This document shows positions 56,247-64,000 of a stretch of DNA of 64,000 nt, one piece after another (within the stretch, counting starts at the first letter, position 1; each line of letters starts with the position of its first letter). Source of the DNA: Aquipseudomonas alcaligenes NBRC 14159 (GTDB lineage: Bacteria; Pseudomonadota; Gammaproteobacteria; Pseudomonadales; Pseudomonadaceae); assembly GCF_000467105.1 (NCBI RefSeq), contig NZ_BATI01000016.1:1-64000 (forward strand), read 5' to 3'. Both the position numbers and the translations under genes were made by a program. The notes under the pieces are model-generated. The model was not told where the DNA came from. It saw only the letters and a program-made list of their open reading frames with translations, and did not search any database.

Positions 56247-56972
56247 ATGCCCTACAAGCACAACGCCATTCCCCTGCAGGCGCGCACCGCGCCGGAAAGC
56301 GCCGACGAGGCGCTGAATGCCATCGTCGGCGGCTTCAAGCGCTTCCGTACCGAGGTGTTTCCGCAGCAGGAGGAACTGTTCAAGGCGCTGGCCAGCGCGC
56401 AGAACCCGCGTGCCATGTTCATCACCTGTGCCGACTCGCGCATCGTGCCCGAGCTGATCACCCAGAGCGCGCCGGGCGACCTGTTCGTCACCCGCAACGT
56501 CGGCAACGTGGTGCCGCCGTACGGGCAGATGATGGGTGGCGTGTCCACCGCCATCGAATACGCGGTGCTGGCCCTGGGCGTGCAGCACATCATCGTCTGC
56601 GGCCACTCCGACTGCGGCGCGATGAAGGCGGTACTCAACCCGCAGGGCCTGGAACGCATGCCCACGGTGAAGACCTGGCTGCGCCACAGCGAGGTGGCGC
56701 TGCGCGTGGTCGAGGAAAACTGTGGCTGCGACGGCCACGACACCCTGGGCATCCTCACCGAGGAGAACGTGGTGGCCCAGCTCAACCACCTGTCCACTCA
56801 CCCCTCGGTGGCGGCCAAGCTGGCCAGCGGCCAACTGTTCATCCATGGCTGGGTGTACGACATCGAGACCAGCGCGATCCGCGCCTACGATGCCGAGCGC
56901 GGCACCTTCCTGCCACTGGATGGCGAGGTGGTGCCGATGGCGACGCCCAAGGCGCGCTACCCGCAGCAGTGA
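56247..56972 (+). CDS. can: Beta-class carbonic anhydrase
   Basis: A 241-residue zinc enzyme interconverting CO2 and bicarbonate. The ligands are in MFITCADSRIVPELI (Cys, Asp-Arg dyad) near residue 55 and HIIVCGHSDCGAMKAVLNP (His, Cys) near residue 112; RNVGNVVPPYG lies between. It is transcribed away from the yet unnamed protein at 57008, with a perfect hairpin at its 3' end. Confidence 0.95.
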   Translation: MPYKHNAIPLQARTAPESADEALNAIVGGFKRFRTEVFPQQEELFKALASAQNPRAMFITCADSRIVPELITQSAPGDLFVTRNVGNVVPPYGQMMGGVSTAIEYAVLALGVQHIIVCGHSDCGAMKAVLNPQGLERMPTVKTWLRHSEVALRVVEENCGCDGHDTLGILTEENVVAQLNHLSTHPSVAAKLASGQLFIHGWVYDIETSAIRAYDAERGTFLPLDGEVVPMATPKARYPQQ

Positions 56973-56978
56973 AATGAC

Positions 56979-57000
56979 GAGGCCCGCAGATGCGGGCCTC
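56979..57000. terminator. Hairpin after carbonic anhydrase gene
   Basis: GAGGCCCGC, loop AGAT, GCGGGCCTC, a perfect 9-bp stem between two convergent genes. No U-run follows on either strand, so it may be a weak or Rho-assisted terminator. Confidence 0.6.
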
Positions 57001-57007
57001 GGCGCAT

Positions 57008-57655
57008 TCAGGCACTCACCGGCAGGCCCAGTTCGACACCCAGCTGGCGCGACAGGCATGGCCAGTTCTGCCAGGCCGCCACTGTCTGCGGGTTGCTCAG
57101 GCGCGTGCGGTACTCCTGTACCGAGCTCTGCTGGAACACCTGCTCATCGAGCAGCTCGTCCACTGCATGGTGCACGGCCTCGTCCAGCTGGTTGGCGAAG
57201 GGCTCGCCGATCAGCTGGTGAGCGATCACATTGGCAACCGTGGTATCCAGCGGAATCAGCGGCTGGCCGAGGTGAGTGATGTAGCGATCGTTGACCTCCT
57301 CGACCAGGCGATGGGCCAGGTAGGCCTCGTCGAGCAGGGCGTCCAGGCCCTGGTGACCCTCCAGGATGCTCGGCGGGCTGAGGAAGAACTGCTCGGCCAG
57401 TTTCAGCACCGGTTTCACCTGCGCCTCGATCCCGGCCTCGCGGGCCACCGCATGGGCGGCGTCCAGTACATCCGGTACCTGCTCGACGTAGGAGGTGACG
57501 AAACGCGTGAGTACGCCATGAGCATCACTGGCGGGCAGCTGGATGGTCGGGTGCAGCAGATCGAGCTGATGCTGCAGTTGACGCGCCAGCGCACCGCTGC
57601 TGGCTTCCTGAACGAGGGCGAGCTGAATCTGTTCGCGTAGGGCGGGCGTATTCAT
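57008..57655 (-). CDS. Conserved Pseudomonas protein of unknown function
   Basis: A 215-residue soluble, mainly helical protein, without signal peptide or recognised domain. ALREQIQLALVQEASSGALA opens it. It stands in the place of P. aeruginosa PA0104, between carbonic anhydrase and coxB, divergent from the oxidase operon. No function can be given. Confidence 0.75.
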   Translation of the reverse strand: MNTPALREQIQLALVQEASSGALARQLQHQLDLLHPTIQLPASDAHGVLTRFVTSYVEQVPDVLDAAHAVAREAGIEAQVKPVLKLAEQFFLSPPSILEGHQGLDALLDEAYLAHRLVEEVNDRYITHLGQPLIPLDTTVANVIAHQLIGEPFANQLDEAVHHAVDELLDEQVFQQSSVQEYRTRLSNPQTVAAWQNWPCLSRQLGVELGLPVSA

Positions 57656-58031
57656 GACGGCTCCGGAAGGGACATGAGAGTTGCAAACGAGAATTCACCT
57701 TAGCTGGCCGAGGGCTGCCGCTAAGATCGGATTGTCATAATTATTTAACGGTTATTCGTCGTCGCTATATGGAGACAGCCTGTTCTTTTTTCCAGCCCGC
57801 GCAGCCCCTGGCCTGGGCGGGGTGAGCGGAAATCGGGCGTTATTTTTCTGACTGCGTTGTGATGTCGCACTCCCTGTCTATACTCGAAATCGCAAGGCGT
57901 TACCTGATGGAACCGGACGGGCTGCGGCACGGAGAGGTTTCGACAGTGGTAGCCAGCAGTATCGGCAAGGTCGATCCCTGAGCCGCGGGCTTTAGCCGGC
58001 GGGATAACAAGAACAACGAGGGGAACCCGCA
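57656..58031. promoter_or_regulatory. Cytochrome oxidase operon leader with RpoS-like promoter
   Basis: A 376-base gap holding the coxB promoter. TTGTGA (57857-57862), 16 bases, then TATACT (57879-57884), preceded by C, gives the extended -10 CTATACT favoured by RpoS. The transcript would have a leader of about 140 bases. The aa3 oxidase of P. aeruginosa is known to be induced in starvation through RpoS, which fits. Nothing else is obvious in the stretch. Confidence 0.55.
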
Positions 58032-59159
58032 ATGATGCGACATCCACGAGTCTGGATGGGCCTCCTGCTGTGGTTGGCATTCAGCTCGGCGCAGGCCGAG
58101 TGGGCAGTGAACATGCTGCCGGGTGCCACCGAGGTCAGTCGTTCAGTCTTCGACCTGCACATGATCATCTTCTGGATCTGCGTCGTGATCGGCGTGGTGG
58201 TGTTCGGCGTGATGTTCTGGTCGATGCTGATCCACCGCCGCTCCACTGGCCAGAAGCCCGCCCACTTCCATGAAAGCACCACGGTGGAGATTCTCTGGAC
58301 CGTCGTGCCTTTCGTTATCCTGGTGGTGATGGCGGTACCGGCGACCAAGACGCTGATCGAGATCTACGACACTTCCGAGTCGGAGCTGGATATCCAGATC
58401 ACCGGCTACCAGTGGAAGTGGCACTACAAATACCTGGGCCAGGACGTCGAGTTCTTCAGCAACCTGGCGACCCCGGCCGCGCAGATCCACAACCAGGCCG
58501 ACAAGGGGGAGCACTACCTGCTGGAGGTGGACGAGCCGCTGGTGGTGCCGGTGGGCACCAAGGTGCGCTTCCTGATCACCGCGGCCGACGTGATCCACTC
58601 CTGGTGGGTGCCGGCGCTGGCGGTGAAGAAGGACGCCATTCCCGGCTTCGTCAACGAATCCTGGACGCGCATCGAGGAGCCCGGCATCTACCGTGGCCAG
58701 TGCACCGAACTGTGCGGCAAGGACCACGGCTTCATGCCGGTGGTGGTCGAGGCCAAGAGCAAGGAAGACTTCGCCAAATGGCTGGCCGTGCGCAAGGAAG
58801 AGGCCGCCAAGCTCAAGGAGCTGACCACCAAGGAGTGGACGCTGCAGGAGCTGGTCGAGCGCGGCGACAAGGTCTATCACACCGCCTGCGCGTCCTGTCA
58901 CCAGGCCGAGGGCCAGGGCCTGCCGCCGATGTTCCCGGCACTCAAGGGCTCGAAGATCGCCACCGGGCCCAAGCAGGGTCACCTCGACATCGTCTTCCAC
59001 GGCAAACCCGGCACCGCCATGGCCGCGTTCGGCAAGCAGCTGTCGGAAGTGGATATCGCCGCCGTCATTACCTACGAGCGCAACGCCTGGGGCAACGCCA
59101 TGAACGACATGGTCACCCCGCAGGAAGTGCTGGCGCTCAAGCAGGCCGAGGAGAAGTGA
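58032..59159 (+). CDS. coxB: Cytochrome c oxidase subunit II (caa3-type)
   Basis: A 375-residue subunit: signal peptide, two membrane helices (about residues 42-65 and 85-108), a periplasmic CuA domain with CTELCGKDHGFM near residue 217 (CxxxCxxxHxxM) and IHSWWVPALAVKKDAIPG before it. A C-terminal cytochrome c domain carries CASCH near residue 287 and a later Met. The fused haem c makes it a caa3-type enzyme that takes electrons from cytochrome c. First gene of the operon; its stop adjoins coxA. Confidence 0.96.
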   Translation: MMRHPRVWMGLLLWLAFSSAQAEWAVNMLPGATEVSRSVFDLHMIIFWICVVIGVVVFGVMFWSMLIHRRSTGQKPAHFHESTTVEILWTVVPFVILVVMAVPATKTLIEIYDTSESELDIQITGYQWKWHYKYLGQDVEFFSNLATPAAQIHNQADKGEHYLLEVDEPLVVPVGTKVRFLITAADVIHSWWVPALAVKKDAIPGFVNESWTRIEEPGIYRGQCTELCGKDHGFMPVVVEAKSKEDFAKWLAVRKEEAAKLKELTTKEWTLQELVERGDKVYHTACASCHQAEGQGLPPMFPALKGSKIATGPKQGHLDIVFHGKPGTAMAAFGKQLSEVDIAAVITYERNAWGNAMNDMVTPQEVLALKQAEEK

Positions 59160-59160
59160 C

Positions 59161-60765
59161 ATGAGTGCAGTGATCGATCCGGGCCACGCTGGCCACGGTC
59201 ATGCCGGGCATGACCACCACCACGGCCCTGCCAAGGGCCTGATGCGCTGGGTACTGACCACCAACCACAAGGACATCGGCACGATGTACCTGTGGTTCAG
59301 CTTCGCCATGTTCCTGCTGGGCGGGTCCATGGCCATGGTGATTCGCGCCGAGCTGTTCCAGCCCGGCCTGCAGATCGTGCAGCCGGAGTTCTTCAACCAG
59401 ATGACCACCATGCACGGCCTGATCATGGTCTTCGGTGCGGTGATGCCGGCCTTCGTCGGTCTGGCCAACTGGATGATCCCGCTGATGATCGGCGCGCCGG
59501 ACATGGCGCTGCCGCGGATGAACAACTTCAGCTTCTGGTTGCTGCCGGCGGCCTTCGGTCTGCTGGTCAGTACCCTGTTCACCGCCGGTGGCGGGCCGAA
59601 CTTCGGCTGGACCTTCTACGCGCCGCTGTCGACCACCTACGCGCCGGAGAGCGTCACCTTCTTCATCTTCGCCGTACACCTGATGGGCATCAGCTCGATC
59701 ATGGGCGCGATCAACGTGATCGCCACCATCCTCAACCTGCGCGCCCCCGGCATGACCCTGATGAAGATGCCGCTGTTCGTCTGGACCTGGCTGATCACCG
59801 CCTTCCTGTTGATCGCGGTGATGCCGGTACTGGCCGGCTGCGTGACCATGATGCTGATGGACATCCACTTCGGCACCAGCTTCTTCAACGCGGCCGGCGG
59901 CGGCGACCCGGTGCTGTTCCAGCACGTGTTCTGGTTCTTCGGCCATCCTGAGGTGTACATCATGATCCTGCCGGCCTTCGGCGCCGTCAGCTCGATCATC
60001 CCGGCCTTCGCGCGCAAGCCGCTGTTCGGCTACACCTCGATGGTCTATGCCACCGCGTCGATCGCCTTCCTGTCGTTCATCGTCTGGGCCCACCACATGT
60101 TCACCGTCGGCATCCCGCTGACCGGCGAGCTGTTCTTCATGTACGCCACCATGCTGATCGCCGTGCCCACCGGGGTGAAGGTGTTCAACTGGGTGAGCAC
60201 CATGTGGCAGGGCTCGATGACGTTCGAGGCGCCGATGCTGTTCGCCGTGGCGTTCGTCATCCTGTTCACCATCGGCGGCTTCTCCGGGCTGATGCTGGCC
60301 ATCGCCCCGGCGGACTTCCAGTACCACGACACCTACTTCGTGGTGGCGCACTTCCACTACGTGCTGGTGCCCGGGGCGATCTTCGGCATCTTCGCCTCGG
60401 CCTACTACTGGCTGCCCAAGTGGACCGGCCACATGTATGACGAGACCCTGGCCAAGCTGCACTTCTGGATGAGTTTCATCGGCATGAACCTGGCGTTCTT
60501 CCCGATGCACTTCGTCGGCCTCGCTGGCATGCCGCGGCGCATCCCGGACTACAACCTGCAGTTCGCCGACTTCAACATGCTCTCGTCGATCGGCGCCTTC
60601 ACCTTCGGTGCGACCCAGTTCCTCTTCCTGTTCATCGTCATCAAGTGCATCCGTGGCGGCAAGCCTGCCCCGGCCAAGCCCTGGGATGGCGCGGAGGGGC
60701 TGGAGTGGACGGTACCCTCGCCGGCGCCTTACCACACCTTCAGCACCCCGCCGGAAGTGAAGTAG
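59161..60765 (+). CDS. coxA: Cytochrome c oxidase subunit I
   Basis: A 534-residue, 12-helix haem-copper oxidase core. Haem a and a3 ligands are in TTMHGLIMVFGAV and VVAHFHYVLVPGAIFG; CuB ligands are in WFFGHPEVYIMILPAFG (with the crosslinked Tyr) and FIVWAHHMFTVG. The N-terminus is His-rich (HAGHGHAGHDHHHGP), unusual and possibly metal-binding. It starts one base after the coxB stop. Confidence 0.97.
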   Translation: MSAVIDPGHAGHGHAGHDHHHGPAKGLMRWVLTTNHKDIGTMYLWFSFAMFLLGGSMAMVIRAELFQPGLQIVQPEFFNQMTTMHGLIMVFGAVMPAFVGLANWMIPLMIGAPDMALPRMNNFSFWLLPAAFGLLVSTLFTAGGGPNFGWTFYAPLSTTYAPESVTFFIFAVHLMGISSIMGAINVIATILNLRAPGMTLMKMPLFVWTWLITAFLLIAVMPVLAGCVTMMLMDIHFGTSFFNAAGGGDPVLFQHVFWFFGHPEVYIMILPAFGAVSSIIPAFARKPLFGYTSMVYATASIAFLSFIVWAHHMFTVGIPLTGELFFMYATMLIAVPTGVKVFNWVSTMWQGSMTFEAPMLFAVAFVILFTIGGFSGLMLAIAPADFQYHDTYFVVAHFHYVLVPGAIFGIFASAYYWLPKWTGHMYDETLAKLHFWMSFIGMNLAFFPMHFVGLAGMPRRIPDYNLQFADFNMLSSIGAFTFGATQFLFLFIVIKCIRGGKPAPAKPWDGAEGLEWTVPSPAPYHTFSTPPEVK

Positions 60766-60775
60766 GAGCGCGGCC

Positions 60776-61354
60776 ATGAGCGAAGCCCTGGACAACCGCC
60801 GTCTGGTCATTCGCCTGCTGGCGGTGGTGGTCGGCATGTTCGCCTTCGGCTTCGCCCTGGTGCCGATCTACGACGTGATGTGTCAGGCCTTCGGCATCAA
60901 CGGCAAGACCGCCGGCGCCTATCAGGGCCAGCAGGCGGTGGACGAGTCGCGCCAGGTACGCGTGCAGTTCCTCGCCACCAACTCCGCCGACATGGTCTGG
61001 GAGTTTCATCCCAAGGCGGACGAGCTGACGGTGGTGGCTGGGGCGAGCAATGAGATGCTGTTCGTCGCCCACAACCCCACGGACAAGCCGATGACCGCCC
61101 AGGCCATCCCCAGCGTGGCGCCGTCCAAGGCCGCGGCCTTCTTCCACAAGACCGAGTGCTTCTGCTTCACCCAGCAGGTGCTGCAGCCCGGCGAGCGCAT
61201 CGAGATGCCGGTGCGCTTCATCGTCGACCGCGACCTACCCAAGGATGTGAAGCACCTGACCCTGGCCTACACCCTGTTCGATATCACTGCGCGCAAACCG
61301 CCTGTCGCGCAGGTGACTCTTGCCCAGACAGCCCCTGACCGGGCGGCTCCATAA
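60776..61354 (+). CDS. ctaG: Cytochrome oxidase copper assembly protein CtaG (Cox11)
   Basis: A 192-residue protein with one N-terminal membrane helix (residues 13-33) and a periplasmic Cox11 domain. The copper-binding motif is FFHKTECFCFTQQVLQPGE near residue 122 (CFCF). It inserts CuB into subunit I. It begins 10 bases after coxA with GGAG upstream. Confidence 0.96.
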   Translation: MSEALDNRRLVIRLLAVVVGMFAFGFALVPIYDVMCQAFGINGKTAGAYQGQQAVDESRQVRVQFLATNSADMVWEFHPKADELTVVAGASNEMLFVAHNPTDKPMTAQAIPSVAPSKAAAFFHKTECFCFTQQVLQPGERIEMPVRFIVDRDLPKDVKHLTLAYTLFDITARKPPVAQVTLAQTAPDRAAP

Positions 61355-61366
61355 GGAGAATAAGAA

Positions 61367-62254
61367 ATGTCGAGTCATGAGAACTACTACGTTCCCGCCC
61401 AGAGCAAGTGGCCGATCATCGCCACCCTGGGCATGCTGATCTCGGTCTACGGGGTCGGCACCTGGTTCAACGACATGAAGGCCGAGCGCGCCGAGTCCCA
61501 TGGTCCGCTGATCTTCTTCGTCGGCGGCCTGCTGCTCGCCTGGATGCTGTTCGGCTGGTTCGGCAACGTGATCAAGGAGAGCCGTGGCGGCCTGTACAGC
61601 GCGCAGATGGACCGCTCGTTCCGCTGGGGCATGAGCTGGTTCATCTTCTCCGAGGTGATGTTCTTCGCCGCCTTCTTCGGCGCGCTGTTCTACATCCGCA
61701 CCTTCGCCGGCCCCTGGCTGGGAGGCGAGGGCGACAAGGGTGTGAGCAACATGCTGTGGGAGGGCTTCGAGTACAGCTGGCCGCTGCTCAGCAACCCCGA
61801 CTCCAAGCTGTTCCCGCCGCCAACGGCGGTGATCGACCCCTGGCACCTGCCGCTGATCAACACCATCTTGCTGGTGTCCTCCAGCTTCACCGTGACCTTC
61901 GCCCACCACGCGCTGAAGAAGAACAAGCGTGGCCCGCTCAAGGCCTGGCTGGCGCTGACCATTCTGCTGGGCGCGGCCTTCCTGGTGCTGCAGGTCGAGG
62001 AATACATCGAGGCCTACACCGAACTGGGTCTGACCCTCGGCTCGGGCATCTACGGCGCCACCTTCTTCATGCTCACCGGCTTCCACGGCGCCCACGTGAC
62101 CCTGGGCGCGATCATCCTCACGGTGATGCTGGTGCGCATCCTCAAGGGCCATTTCGATGGCGACAAGCACTTCGGATTCGAGGCGGCCAGCTGGTACTGG
62201 CACTTCGTCGACGTGGTCTGGCTGGGCCTGTTTATCTTCGTCTACGTGCTCTAG
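61367..62254 (+). CDS. coxC: Cytochrome c oxidase subunit III
   Basis: A 295-residue, seven-helix subunit III. SENYYVPAQSKWPI-like opening, FRWGMSWFIFSEVMFFAAFF near residue 88 (conserved Glu), and GATFFMLTGFHGAHVTLGAI near residue 228 are family marks, with ASWYWHFVDVVWLGLFIFVY at the end. It follows ctaG by 12 bases. Confidence 0.96.
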   Translation: MSSHENYYVPAQSKWPIIATLGMLISVYGVGTWFNDMKAERAESHGPLIFFVGGLLLAWMLFGWFGNVIKESRGGLYSAQMDRSFRWGMSWFIFSEVMFFAAFFGALFYIRTFAGPWLGGEGDKGVSNMLWEGFEYSWPLLSNPDSKLFPPPTAVIDPWHLPLINTILLVSSSFTVTFAHHALKKNKRGPLKAWLALTILLGAAFLVLQVEEYIEAYTELGLTLGSGIYGATFFMLTGFHGAHVTLGAIILTVMLVRILKGHFDGDKHFGFEAASWYWHFVDVVWLGLFIFVYVL

Positions 62255-62260
62255 GGAGGG

Positions 62261-62464
62261 TCACCAGGTCACGTGGCTGACCAGTTGGCCGCTGTAGAAG
62301 CCCCAGGCAATTAGCGCCACGGTGATGGCGGTGAGGACCACGCGAACGCTCAGCGAGTTGACCACACGCAAACCGCGGCCTTCGTCCCTGACCAGGAAGA
62401 ACAGGCCGCTGAACAGGCTGACCAGGGTGGCCAGCAGCAGGAGGATGATCGCGGCCTTGAGCAT
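62261..62464 (-). CDS. Twin-transmembrane DUF2909 protein
   Basis: A 67-residue protein with two hydrophobic helices (residues 4-25 and 42-62) joined by a charged loop RDEGRGLRVVNSLSVR. This matches the small DUF2909 proteins found inside cox operons. It is on the strand opposite to the operon and lies between coxC and the SURF1 gene. Role in oxidase assembly is inferred from position. Confidence 0.85.
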   Translation of the reverse strand: MLKAAIILLLLATLVSLFSGLFFLVRDEGRGLRVVNSLSVRVVLTAITVALIAWGFYSGQLVSHVTW

Positions 62465-62532
62465 GCGTGACTCCGGGGGATGGGGGAGATGGTGTGCAGT
62501 TCGAGTATAGCCAGACGATTCGGGGGCAGGCC

Positions 62533-63288
62533 GTGACAGGCTTTCGCCCGGGCTGGTGGCCCAGCATCGCGGCGGCGCTGCTGCTGCCGTTGCTGCTTGG
62601 CCTCGGGTTCTGGCAGCTGTCGCGGGCCGAGGAGAAGCGGGCGTTGCTCGCCGACTTTGCCGCCCGCGAGCATGCCGAGCCGATGAGCGTCGCCGAGCTG
62701 GAGCGGCGTGCCGACCTGGCGCACCTGCGCATCCGCCTGCGCGGCCAGTTCGACGAGCAACACAGCCTGCTGCTGGATAACCGCCAGCGCGGCGGCAAGG
62801 TTGGCGTCGAGCTGCTGCAACCCTTCTACGACCAGGCCTCCGGCCTGTGGCTGCTGGTCAACCGCGGCTGGCTGCCCTGGCCGGACCGGCGCACGCCGCC
62901 ACAGTTCACGACTCCCGAGCAGCCGCTGGAGCTGCTGGCGCGGGTGCATGTGCCGGTTGGTGAGCCCTTCCAGTTACAGGCCGACCCCGCCAGCGGTGAC
63001 TGGCCGCGACTGATCACCGCCGTCGAGCCGGAGCAGCTGTGGCGTCAGCTCGGCCGTGGCGGTCTGGCCTACGAGGTGCGCCTGGAGCCCGGCCCCGCTG
63101 CCTACCAGGCCGAGTGGCCGCTGCTGGCCATGAGCCCGGACAAGCACACCGGCTACGCCGTGCAGTGGTTCGCCCTGGCCGCCGCCCTCGTCGGCCTCTA
63201 CCTCTATCTCGGTATCCACACTTCAAGACAATCCGCGCGGGAGAAATCGCATGAGCCCAGCCATGAGTCCGGCCCTTTCCACTCCTGA
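62533..63288 (+). CDS. SURF1-family oxidase assembly protein
   Basis: About 251 residues: an N-terminal membrane helix (SIAAALLLPLLLGLGFWQLS), the periplasmic SURF1 domain with LDNRQRGGKVGVELLQPF near residue 85 and LLVNRGWLPWP near residue 107, and a C-terminal helix after HTGYAVQWFALAAALVGLYL. It helps haem a insertion. I take the GTG at 62533, where homology starts; the frame is open 22 codons further upstream. Confidence 0.9.
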   Translation: MTGFRPGWWPSIAAALLLPLLLGLGFWQLSRAEEKRALLADFAAREHAEPMSVAELERRADLAHLRIRLRGQFDEQHSLLLDNRQRGGKVGVELLQPFYDQASGLWLLVNRGWLPWPDRRTPPQFTTPEQPLELLARVHVPVGEPFQLQADPASGDWPRLITAVEPEQLWRQLGRGGLAYEVRLEPGPAAYQAEWPLLAMSPDKHTGYAVQWFALAAALVGLYLYLGIHTSRQSAREKSHEPSHESGPFHS

Positions 63289-63838
63289 AGCACCGCGTGC
63301 GCGCGGGCGCTGGCAGCTGATCCTGCTGCTGCTGGTGGCCATCGGCCCGATGATCCTCGCCACCGCCATGTACCAGTGGCGCTTCTGGGTGCCGGACAGC
63401 CGCAATTACCACGGCGCCCTGATCGGCGATGGCAGCCAGCTGGCCGATATCGGCGTGCAGGGCGCCGCCCAGGAACGCTGGCAGCTGTTGGTCACCACGC
63501 CCGGCGACTGCGCCGAGGATTGCCGCCAGCTGGTGTATGCCGCCCGGCAGATCCACATCGGCCTCAATCGCGAGGCTGCCCGTGCCGCCCACGGCCTGGC
63601 AGTCAGTCGCCCACTGGCGGCCGATTACGACCAGCAGTTGCAGCGCGAATACCCGCAGCTCGGCCGCTACGTGCTGGACAGCCTGAAGTACGACAAGGCG
63701 GTGCCGGCAGGCCAGGGTGCGCAGCTGTGGATAGTCGACCCGCACGGCAACCTGGTGCTGCGTTACGACGCCAAGAGCAAGGGCAAGGACATCCTCACCG
63801 ACCTGCGCTTGCTGCTGAAGCTCTCGCAGATCGGTTAG
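63251..63838 (+). CDS. SCO-like membrane-anchored thioredoxin-fold protein
   Basis: A 195-residue protein with one N-terminal helix (residues 20-42) and a periplasmic domain with TTPGDCAEDCRQLVYAARQI near residue 82 and WIVDPHGNLVLRYDAKSKGK near residue 158. The CxxxC and later VDP.G layout resemble SCO1/SenC copper chaperones. Corresponds to P. aeruginosa PA0111. It overlaps the SURF1 3' end by 38 bases and precedes ctaA, supporting a role in oxidase assembly. Confidence 0.8.
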   Translation: MSPAMSPALSTPEAPRARGRWQLILLLLVAIGPMILATAMYQWRFWVPDSRNYHGALIGDGSQLADIGVQGAAQERWQLLVTTPGDCAEDCRQLVYAARQIHIGLNREAARAAHGLAVSRPLAADYDQQLQREYPQLGRYVLDSLKYDKAVPAGQGAQLWIVDPHGNLVLRYDAKSKGKDILTDLRLLLKLSQIG

Positions 63839-63869
63839 GCGGCCAGCACAACAACAAGAGAGGCCCCGG

Positions 63870-64000
63870 ATGAGTGATCGCAAGACCCTGCCCGGCTATC
63901 GCCTGGCCCTGTTCGCCACCGCCCTGGCGGTGGTCGTGGTGCTGCTCGGCGCCTACACCCGACTGACCCATGCCGGTCTTGGCTGCCCGGACTGGCCCGG
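63870..64000 (+). CDS. ctaA: Haem A synthase, N-terminal part (cut by window edge)
   Basis: The first 43 codons of a COX15/CtaA protein: MSDRKTLPGYRLALFATALA, a membrane helix, then GAYTRLTHAGLGCPDWPG, which is the conserved first haem-loop of the family. It converts haem O to haem A for the oxidase. The rest lies beyond the right edge. Confidence 0.9.
   Translation, partial: MSDRKTLPGYRLALFATALAVVVVLLGAYTRLTHAGLGCPDWP

Noticed and set aside
59137..60837. Long minus-strand frame across coxA
   Set aside because: Composition is His/Gln/Asp/Gly-rich without domains and is the mirror of coxA codons.

Overview
The window looks like a chromosomal segment of a Pseudomonas species: GC-rich DNA with strong third-position GC bias. 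From about 12 kb to 30 kb the gene order (plsC-type acyltransferase, gmhB, glyS, glyQ, methyltransferase, tag, htrB, PilZ, TPR, trkA, rsmB, fmt, def, LysM protein, dprA, tsaC, qor, hemF, aroE) follows the origin-proximal block I recall from P. aeruginosa. The trpA-trpB/trpI-dodecin-DUF1161, gamma-carbonic anhydrase-prlC-yheV-radical SAM and carbonic anhydrase-coxBA-ctaG-coxC-SURF1-ctaA blocks also follow that species. dnaA, dnaN and gyrB are not in the window.

Region 1 (1-5670) is accessory and reads unlike the rest (lower GC, rarer codons). A rightward operon encodes the tail of an unknown protein, then Nmad2, Nmad3 (nucleotide-modification-associated domains) and a HEPN-like/LOTUS (OST-HTH) fusion. 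It meets, tail to tail with a 4-base overlap, a leftward operon encoding a DUF262/GmrS-like protein with an HNH-like C-terminus plus a small unknown protein. An orphan antitoxin-like gene and a cluster of about 12-bp repeats resembling a transposon end follow. I read this as a candidate defence or nucleic-acid-modification island.

Region 2 (5690-5910) is a gene-free stretch. It holds a bidirectional terminator, a degenerate GacA-type activating site, a plausible -10, and a run of small hairpins with GGA in the loops ending in a strong terminator. This is the layout of an Rsm (CsrB-like) regulatory RNA.

Region 3 (6001-11742) is one leftward operon of membrane-lipid enzymes equivalent to E. 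coli ynbABCD (CDP-alcohol phosphatidyltransferase, CdsA paralogue, hydrolase-methyltransferase fusion, PAP2-dual-specificity-phosphatase fusion), with an added PlsC-like acyltransferase and a small membrane protein.

Region 4 (11.9-31.9 kb) is core housekeeping: phospholipid and lipid A acylation, heptose synthesis, glycyl-tRNA synthetase, DNA repair, K+ uptake, 16S rRNA methylation, initiator tRNA formylation and deformylation, DNA uptake, t6A synthesis, haem, shikimate, a penicillin-binding endopeptidase and tRNA-Thr(CGU).

Region 5 (32.0-36.4 kb) is a polyamine cluster: glutamine-synthetase-like ligase, cupin regulator and FAD oxidase, with a striking 14-bp inverted repeat at the oxidase promoter and a LysR gene. 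Region 6 (36.5-52.6 kb) carries an M14 peptidase, a MASE1-GGDEF cyclase, a Kef-type antiporter, trpBA with divergent trpI, dodecin, two DUF1161 paralogues, two paralogous lipoproteins, assorted redox enzymes and a gamma-carbonic anhydrase. Region 7 (52.7-64 kb) carries prlC-yheV, an SOS-box-controlled radical SAM protein, beta-carbonic anhydrase and the caa3/aa3-type cytochrome oxidase operon, whose last gene here (ctaA) runs off the right edge.
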